Shown here piece after piece: positions 1-3,817 of a stretch of 5,145 bases of DNA (the first letter of the stretch is position 1; every line of letters begins with the position of its first letter). A program made the position numbers and the translations under genes. The notes below the pieces were generated by a model, which had not been told where the DNA came from, ran no database searches, and was given only the letters and a program-made list of their open reading frames with translations. This DNA is from Pseudomonadota bacterium (lineage in GTDB: Bacteria > Pseudomonadota > Gammaproteobacteria > SZUA-229): contig JAUPMA010000113.1 of the NCBI GenBank assembly GCA_030836935.1, positions 1 to 5,145 on the forward strand, in the 5' to 3' direction.

Positions 1-903
1 ATTACCGATGACAATATCGACCTGACCGCGCTGGCCCGCTTTACGCCGGACGAGATGCACAGCATCGAGTTCGGGTATGCACGCAAGACCCGTTCGCCCA
101 ACCTTTATGAGCGTTACACCTGGTCAACCAATGGTATGTCCATGCGCATGATCAACATGGTCGGTGATGGTAACGGTTATGTCGGCAACCTCGAGCTGGA
201 ACCGGAAGTGGCTCATACCGTCAGCGCCACGTTTGACTTGCACGATGCCACCCAGGAAAAGTGGGGGCTGAAACTTACGCCTTACTACACCTCCATTGAC
301 GATTACATTGGCGCACGTCGTTGCGATACCACCGATGTGGCTACGGGAACCACCAGTTCTGCGTGCAGCGCGACCAATGTCACGGCCACTGACGCATTCG
401 TCTACCTCAAGTTTGTAAACGAGGAAGCGAAGATCTATGGCCTGGATGTTTCCGGTCATCTGCCACTGGCGGAAAACACCGCCTACGGCAGTTTCACGGG
501 CAAAGGCTTGCTGAGTTATGTGCGTGGCAAGAACGACACCACCGGCGACAACCTCTACAACATGATGCCGCTGAACATGAAACTGGCCGTGGTGCAGCAG
601 GTGGCAGAGTGGAGCAATACTGCCGAAGTGGAACTGGTGGACGAGAAGACGGATGTGTCGGCCACCCGCAACGAAATGGCAACCGGTTCCTATGGTCTGC
701 TGCACCTGCGTGCCAGCCGTTCCTGGGAGCAGTTGCGTTTCGATATCGGTATTGAGAACGTCCTCGACAAGTTCTACAACCACCCGCTGGGCGGTGCCTA
801 CCTTGGCGAAGGCAAGACCATGTCCGGCACCGACGCACCCTGGGGCGTTCTAGTTCCCGGCATGGGCCGCTCAATCTATACTGCGCTTACCTACAGTTTC
901 TGA
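1..903 (+). CDS. TonB-dependent outer-membrane receptor, C-terminal part (5' end outside window)
   Basis: The frame is open from base 1 and ends at TGA 901-903, giving 300 visible residues. Seen: alternating polar/hydrophobic beta-strand stretches, a barrel segment 'RSPNLYERYTW' typical of TonB-dependent receptors, a late 'IGIENVLDKFYNHP' segment, and a C-terminal strand ending in Phe (SIYTALTYSF), the usual outer-membrane assembly signal. These barrels import siderophores, cobalamin, metals or sugars using TonB-ExbBD energy; the plug domain and TonB box would lie upstream of the window. The substrate is unknown. A Met cluster (GMSMRMINM, visible residues 45-53) followed by GDGNGYVGN recalls, from memory, copper-receptor (OprC/NosA-like) relatives, but this is only a hint. 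Two Cys (visible residues 108 and 122) sit in a probable surface loop and could form a disulfide. A strong terminator follows, so it is probably a separate transcription unit from the flagellar genes. Confidence 0.9.
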   Translation: MTDDNIDLTALARFTPDEMHSIEFGYARKTRSPNLYERYTWSTNGMSMRMINMVGDGNGYVGNLELEPEVAHTVSATFDLHDATQEKWGLKLTPYYTSIDDYIGARRCDTTDVATGTTSSACSATNVTATDAFVYLKFVNEEAKIYGLDVSGHLPLAENTAYGSFTGKGLLSYVRGKNDTTGDNLYNMMPLNMKLAVVQQVAEWSNTAEVELVDEKTDVSATRNEMATGSYGLLHLRASRSWEQLRFDIGIENVLDKFYNHPLGGAYLGEGKTMSGTDAPWGVLVPGMGRSIYTALTYSF

Positions 904-937
904 TTCACCCCGTAGCCGCCAGCGCGGACTGCACCCA

Positions 938-973
938 CTGCCCGGTATCGCCAGATACCGGGCAGTTTTTTTT
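938..973 (+). terminator. Rho-independent terminator of the receptor gene
   Basis: A perfect 12-bp stem (CTGCCCGGTATC, 938-949, pairing with 954-965) with a 4-base GCCA loop is followed directly by eight T (966-973). It lies 34 bases after the receptor stop codon. No matching T-run exists on the other strand, so it works in the + direction only. It insulates fliQ from receptor transcription. Confidence 0.95.
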
Positions 974-1026
974 GTGCGGGTAATTCTTTGATGCCTGTTA
1001 CGGGGCCTGTGCGTTATCACCATCCC

Positions 1027-1046
1027 TTGCAACTTCTTGCTACTTC
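1027..1046 (+). repeat. Tandem 10-bp direct repeat upstream of the RpoN promoter
   Basis: TTGCAACTTC (1027-1036) is followed at once by TTGCTACTTC (1037-1046), differing at one base. It ends three bases before the -24 element. It could be an activator-binding direct repeat or chance; no known motif is recognised. Confidence 0.4.
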
Positions 1047-1049
1047 ATT

Positions 1050-1065
1050 TGGCACCCATCCTGCA
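1050..1065 (+). promoter_or_regulatory. Sigma-54 (RpoN) -24/-12 promoter for fliQ-fliR-flhB-flhA
   Basis: The sequence is TGGCAC-N5-CTGCA, matching the consensus TGGCAC-N5-TTGCW at all but one position, with the GG and GC doublets at the required spacing. The -12 C at 1064 puts the predicted start near 1076 and gives a leader of about 39 bases before the fliQ ATG. RpoN with a FleQ/FlrA-type enhancer-binding protein drives many early and middle flagellar genes in Pseudomonas and Vibrio relatives, so the location fits. The assignment is from sequence only. Confidence 0.8.
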
Positions 1066-1090
1066 CTAAGCCTCGTATCTTCCTTTTCTT

Positions 1091-1104
1091 GTCAAAAATC
1101 TGAC
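1091..1104 (+). promoter_or_regulatory. Candidate FleQ/FlrA-type operator (GTCA-N6-TGAC dyad)
   Basis: GTCAAAAATCTGAC is a 4+4 dyad around six bases. It lies about +16 to +29 from the predicted RpoN start and abuts the fliQ Shine-Dalgarno (GAGG 1105-1108). FleQ sites in Pseudomonas are described, from memory, as GTCA...TGAC dyads, and FleQ is known to act from sites downstream of some flagellar starts. A short dyad like this can also occur by chance. Confidence 0.4.
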
Positions 1105-1114
1105 GAGGTTTTCC

Positions 1115-1384
1115 ATGACACAAGATACGGTAATGACGCTGGCGGCACAGGCAATGTGGGTCACCATTCTGCTGAGTGCGCCCTTACTGCTGTCAGCGCT
1201 GGCAGTGGGTCTGCTGGTGGGTATGTTTCAGGCGGCGACGCAGATCAATGAAATGACCCTGAGCTTTATTCCCAAGCTCGGCATTCTGGTGATTGCCCTG
1301 CTGATTTTCGGCCCGTGGATGCTGGGCACGCTGGTGGAATTTACCCGCGAATTATTTACCAGTATTCCCGAGATGATTGGGTGA
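1115..1384 (+). CDS. fliQ: Flagellar export gate protein FliQ
   Basis: 89 residues, the normal FliQ length. FliQ is a small inner-membrane protein that, with FliP and FliR, builds the export gate of the flagellar type III apparatus. Seen: a first hydrophobic segment (about residues 14-37), the family hallmark QAATQINEMTLSFIPK (39-54), and a second segment (55-75). The start has a GAGG Shine-Dalgarno at 1105-1108, six bases before the ATG. It is the first gene after the RpoN promoter. Normally fliP sits immediately upstream; here the upstream neighbour is a receptor gene with a terminator, so fliP must lie elsewhere or be separated by rearrangement. fliR follows after an unusually long 201-base gap holding an inverted repeat. 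The homologous virulence-type protein (SctS/HrcS) is less likely given flagellar flhB and flhA features downstream. Confidence 0.96.
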   Translation: MTQDTVMTLAAQAMWVTILLSAPLLLSALAVGLLVGMFQAATQINEMTLSFIPKLGILVIALLIFGPWMLGTLVEFTRELFTSIPEMIG

Positions 1385-1417
1385 TTTTGCTTTTTCGCAT
1401 TGCCATCTCTCCAGCTC

Positions 1418-1508
1418 TTTTGACACAGAGGCGCAGAGACACGGAGAGAAAATCGATTGCCGATAAAACAATGTCTTTTCTCTGTTCCTCTGTGTCTCTG
1501 TGTCAAAA
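1418..1508. repeat. Long inverted repeat, 8-base-unit family, copy 1 (fliQ/fliR gap)
   Basis: The left arm (1418-1452) and right arm (1476-1508) are imperfect inverted copies around a 23-base loop. The outermost 13 bases, TTTTGACACAGAG, pair perfectly. Each arm is built from three 8-base units related to ACACAGAG. A run of A5 then T8 follows (1505-1517), with GTCAAAAA/TTTTTGAC forming a further 8-bp dyad. The element is the same family and orientation as the one at 2380-2464; both loops contain AAAACAATG. In RNA it would form a strong hairpin followed by U-rich sequence, so it could partly terminate, attenuate or protect the operon transcript. No transposase is present and no clear target duplication is seen. 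Confidence 0.9.
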
Positions 1509-1515
1509 ATTTTTT

Positions 1516-1546
1516 TTGACGGGATTGAAAGAGAATTCTCTATATA
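1516..1546 (+). promoter_or_regulatory. Weak candidate sigma-70 promoter before fliR, with a 12-bp palindrome
   Basis: TTGACG (1516-1521) resembles a -35 box and TATATA (1541-1546) a -10 box, but the 19-base spacer is longer than ideal. The perfect palindrome AGAGAATTCTCT (1530-1541) lies between them. The site directly follows the T-run of the inverted repeat, so it could restart transcription of fliR after attenuation. AT-rich sequence alone may explain the match. Confidence 0.25.
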
Positions 1547-1585
1547 CCGCGTTTCCAGTTTCATGCTGGTGCGAGAGGGCAAGCC

Positions 1586-2365
1586 ATGTTCGCCATCACC
1601 ACTGATCAAATCGGCATGTGGATCGGCAGTTATTTCTGGCCGTTTGTCCGCATCAGCGCCCTGTTCATGGCGGCGCCGGTGTTCGGTGCGCAGATGGTGC
1701 CGGTGCGGATTCGCATTTTGCTGGCGTTTACCCTGAGTTTGCTGGTGGCGCCGTTGCTGCCGGCGGCGCCGGCGGTGGATCCGGTGTCGCTGCCGGGCGT
1801 GATGCTGGTGGCCCAGCAGATACTCATCGGTACCGCCATGGGCTTCATGGTGCACATGGTGTTCCAGTCGCTGGTAATTGCCGGTGAAGCCATGGCCAAT
1901 GGCATGGGCCTGGGTTTTGCGCGCATGGTCGATCCGGCCAACGGTGTGCAGGTGCCAGTGATTTCGCAGTTTCTGATTGTCATGGCCACCATGCTGTTCG
2001 TCACCCTCAACGGCCATTTGATGCTGATTGATTTGCTGGTGCGCAGTTTTGAAATTTTGCCGATCGGCCAGGGCGGATTGACACCGGCCGGTTTCCGGAT
2101 GGTGGCCGCCTGGGGCAGCCAGATGTTTGCAGGTGCCCTGATGGTGGCGCTGCCGGCCGTCACCGCCATGCTGGTGGTGAATATTTCCATGGGTGTGATC
2201 ACCCGCGCCGCGCCGCAGCTGAATATTTTTGCAGTGGGCTTCCCGTTAATGATTCTGCTCGGTTTCATATTTATTGCCCTCACCACACCCGCCATGCTCA
2301 ACCAGTTCACCCGCCTGATGATGGACAGCTTTGATGCCATTCTGCTGATTCTGGAGGCGAAGTGA
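1586..2365 (+). CDS. fliR: Flagellar export gate protein FliR
   Basis: 259 residues, the usual FliR length. FliR is a polytopic inner-membrane protein that joins FliP and FliQ in the export gate at the centre of the basal body. Seen: hydrophobic segments at about residues 11-32, 42-60, 72-100, 126-148, 171-200 and 212-238; the conserved MVDPANG segment (114-120); and the strongly conserved MGVITRAAPQLNIFAVGFP (202-220). The start at 1586 has a GAGAGGG Shine-Dalgarno at 1573-1579, six bases upstream; an ATG at 1563 is out of frame. The 201-base gap before it is far longer than the few bases usual for fliQ-fliR. Its last codons contain a good Shine-Dalgarno and its TGA overlaps an ATG, as if once coupled directly to the next gene. 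Confidence 0.96.
   Translation: MFAITTDQIGMWIGSYFWPFVRISALFMAAPVFGAQMVPVRIRILLAFTLSLLVAPLLPAAPAVDPVSLPGVMLVAQQILIGTAMGFMVHMVFQSLVIAGEAMANGMGLGFARMVDPANGVQVPVISQFLIVMATMLFVTLNGHLMLIDLLVRSFEILPIGQGGLTPAGFRMVAAWGSQMFAGALMVALPAVTAMLVVNISMGVITRAAPQLNIFAVGFPLMILLGFIFIALTTPAMLNQFTRLMMDSFDAILLILEAK
2353..2357 (+). promoter_or_regulatory. Strong Shine-Dalgarno inside the end of fliR, now serving a short ORF
   Basis: GGAGG lies seven bases before the ATG at 2365, which overlaps the fliR stop as TGATG. This is the layout normally seen for a translationally coupled downstream gene. The real flhB start is 148 bases further on, beyond an inverted repeat, with its own weaker site (TGGAG, 2502-2506). I infer a relic of the original flhB start. 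Confidence 0.5.
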
Positions 2366-2520
2366 TGATGCAAAAAATATTGACACAGAGACACAGAGAC
2401 ACAGAGGTATGGATAGAAAAAACAATGACAGAAGAATCTCTGCGTCTCTGTGTCTCTGTGTCAAAAAATTTTAAACCAGCAGGTATGTACGTCGCAGCCA
2501 ATGGAGTAGCACATGGCTGA
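2365..2520 (+). CDS. 51-residue ORF through the repeat element, coupled to fliR and overlapping flhB
   Basis: The ORF starts at ATG 2365 (overlapping the fliR TGA, with GGAGG seven bases upstream), runs through the whole inverted repeat without a stop, and ends at TGA 2518-2520, inside codons 2-3 of flhB in another frame. It reads MMQKILTQRHRDTE... then ...LRLCVSVSKNF..., i.e. mostly translated repeat arms. There is no sign of a functional protein: the content is dictated by the 8-base units. It could still matter, because ribosomes started here would melt the hairpin and deliver translation to the flhB start. It may equally be an untranslated by-product of the insertion. Confidence 0.3.
   Translation: MMQKILTQRHRDTEVWIEKTMTEESLRLCVSVSKNFKPAGMYVAANGVAHG
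2380..2464. repeat. Long inverted repeat, 8-base-unit family, copy 2 (fliR/flhB gap)
   Basis: Arms of 27 bases (2380-2406 and 2438-2464) pair at 26 of 27 positions around a 31-base loop. The left arm is TTG followed by three consecutive ACACAGAG units. It is the same family and orientation as the copy at 1418-1508: shared ends, shared unit, shared AAAACAATG in the loop, and a similar TGTCAAAAA then T-rich right flank. Its arms pair better than copy 1, so it may be the younger insertion or under selection for pairing. The predicted RNA hairpin would be very stable and sits 48 bases before the flhB start. Confidence 0.93.
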
Positions 2521-3664
2521 AGAAGACAGCGGCCAGGAACGCACCGAACAGCCCACGCCCAAGCGTCAGGAGGACGCGCGAAAAAAGGGCCAGATTGCAC
2601 GCTCCCGCGAACTCAACACCATGGCAGTGATGCTGGTGTCGGCGATGGCGATGGTGATGCTGGGCAAGGAAATGATTGCGGATCTGGGTGAATTGATGAA
2701 GCGGCACATGCAGCCCAGCCGTGCTGATATTTTCGATGTAAGTGCCATGCTGCGCCTGCTCAATGAAGCGACGCTGGATGCGTTGTGGCTGCTTGCGCCT
2801 GTACTGGTGCTGCTGGTTGTAGTGGCGCTGCTGGCGCCGCTGTCCATTGGCGGCTGGGCGTTCAGTCTTGAAGCCATGCAGCCAAGGCTGAACAAGCTTG
2901 ATCCCATAAAGGGAATCCGGCGTTTGTTTTCGGCGAAGTCGCTGGTTGAGTTGCTGAAAGCCATGGCGAAATTTGCGCTGGTAACGGCTGTGGCCATCGG
3001 TGTGATCTGGCTGCAAATGGATGAATTTATCCAGCTGGGCAGTGAATCGCTGGAGCCGGGGCTGGGACATGCCGGTGAATTGCTGACTACGGCGTTTTTG
3101 TATGTGTCGGCGGCGCTGGTTTTGATTGCGGCGGTCGATGTGCCGTTCCAGATATGGGATCACAACAAGCAAATGCGCATGACGCGGCAGGAAATACGCG
3201 ATGAAATGAAAGACACCGAAGGCAAGCCCGAAGTGCGCAGTCGCATCCGCCAGTTGCAGCGCGAAATGGCGCAACGCCGCATGATGGAAGCCGTGCCGAA
3301 AGCCGATGTGGTGGTCACCAATCCAACGCACTTTGCAGTCGCCCTTAAATACGATCCGAAACGCATGCGTGCGCCCACCGTACTGGCCAGGGGCACCGAT
3401 CTCGTTGCGCTCAACATTCGCAAGATTGCCGAAGAAAACAACATCGCCCGTATCGAGGCACCGCCGTTGGCACGGGCCTTGTATCACACAACAGAAATCG
3501 GACAGGAAATCCCGCAAGGACTGTATCTCGCCGTGGCGCAGCTGCTGGCATACGTGTTCCAGCTGAAAGCGGTTCAAAAAAATGGCGGCAAAAAACCGGC
3601 ACCACCGCCGATGGATGTACCGGATGAGTTTAAAAGGTACACAGAAACGGAAGCAGTGACGTAG
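2513..3664 (+). CDS. flhB: Flagellar export protein FlhB (substrate-specificity switch)
   Basis: 383 residues, normal for FlhB. FlhB is an inner-membrane component that switches export from rod/hook to filament substrates after self-cleavage. Seen: the charged N-terminus with ERTEQPTPKRQEDARKKGQ (10-28); hydrophobic segments at about 37-50, 88-113, 147-167 and 188-209; a basic cytoplasmic linker (about 216-260); and the autocleavage motif N270-P271-T272-H273, where the N-P bond is cut. The C-terminal cytoplasmic domain follows, with a Pro-rich tail. The start at 2513 has TGGAG six bases upstream and gives the standard FlhB N-terminus. The TAG stop (3662-3664) lies inside the GTAG of a REP element, so the last residues may have been reshaped by it. 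HrcU/SctU is unlikely given the flagellar neighbours and N-terminus. Confidence 0.97.
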   Translation: MAEEDSGQERTEQPTPKRQEDARKKGQIARSRELNTMAVMLVSAMAMVMLGKEMIADLGELMKRHMQPSRADIFDVSAMLRLLNEATLDALWLLAPVLVLLVVVALLAPLSIGGWAFSLEAMQPRLNKLDPIKGIRRLFSAKSLVELLKAMAKFALVTAVAIGVIWLQMDEFIQLGSESLEPGLGHAGELLTTAFLYVSAALVLIAAVDVPFQIWDHNKQMRMTRQEIRDEMKDTEGKPEVRSRIRQLQREMAQRRMMEAVPKADVVVTNPTHFAVALKYDPKRMRAPTVLARGTDLVALNIRKIAEENNIARIEAPPLARALYHTTEIGQEIPQGLYLAVAQLLAYVFQLKAVQKNGGKKPAPPPMDVPDEFKRYTETEAVT

Positions 3665-3682
3665 GAGCGGGCCATGCCCGCG
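3661..3682 (+). repeat. REP element (GTAG tetranucleotide plus hairpin) overlapping the flhB stop
   Basis: GTAG (3661-3664) and GA precede GCGGGC-CAT-GCCCGC (3667-3681), a perfect 6-bp stem with a 3-base loop, then GA. This matches the layout of REP sequences mobilised by REP-associated tyrosine transposases (RAYTs), and the sequence resembles Pseudomonas/Xanthomonas REPs as I remember them. It is a single copy here, with no inverted partner and no RAYT gene in the window. The flhB TAG stop is part of its GTAG. Confidence 0.75.
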
Positions 3683-3701
3683 ACTGATTTAACAAAAGAT
3701 G

Positions 3702-3789
3702 AAGTCCGCAAATGAACGCAAATGCACGCAAATAACAGCAAAAGCGTTTGATTATTCATTCGCGTTTATTTGCGTTCATTTGCGGACTT
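3702..3789. repeat. Long inverted repeat, 10-base-unit family (flhB/flhA gap)
   Basis: Outer arms of 22 bases (3702-3723 and 3768-3789) pair perfectly; extending to 28 bases gives 26 matches around a 32-base loop. Arms begin AAGTCCGCAAATG and are built from 10-base units of the ACGCAAATGA type, with about three and a half degenerating units on the left. The flanks AAAAG (left) and CTTTT (right) extend the symmetry after a short mismatch. The sequence is unrelated to the ACACAGAG elements but has the same design: short tandem units arranged as two inverted arms. It ends 28 bases before flhA. No transposase or clear target duplication is seen. Confidence 0.93.
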
Positions 3790-3817
3790 AAAGCTTTTAA
3801 AAACAAGGTAAGACAAG

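Noticed and set aside
124..783. Long minus-strand ORF opposite the receptor gene
   Set aside because: It is a His/Val-rich antisense shadow of the receptor reading frame with no recognisable domain; similar shadows opposite fliR (1630-2394) and flhB (2471-3577) were dropped for the same reason.
2380..2410. TTGACA at the element end as a sigma-70 promoter
   Set aside because: TTGACA is a perfect -35 box, but no -10-like hexamer occurs at 16-18 bases in the arm on either strand.
1418..3789. CRISPR array
   Set aside because: The repeats are tandem units in inverted arms with no spacers of regular length and no cas genes.
1418..3789. Insertion sequences
   Set aside because: The inverted repeats are under 100 bases and contain no transposase; they can only be non-autonomous elements.
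3790..3817. Separate sigma-54 promoter for flhA
   Set aside because: flhA has its own promoter in some relatives, but no GG-N10-GC pattern with TGGC-like context was seen in the 153-base gap.
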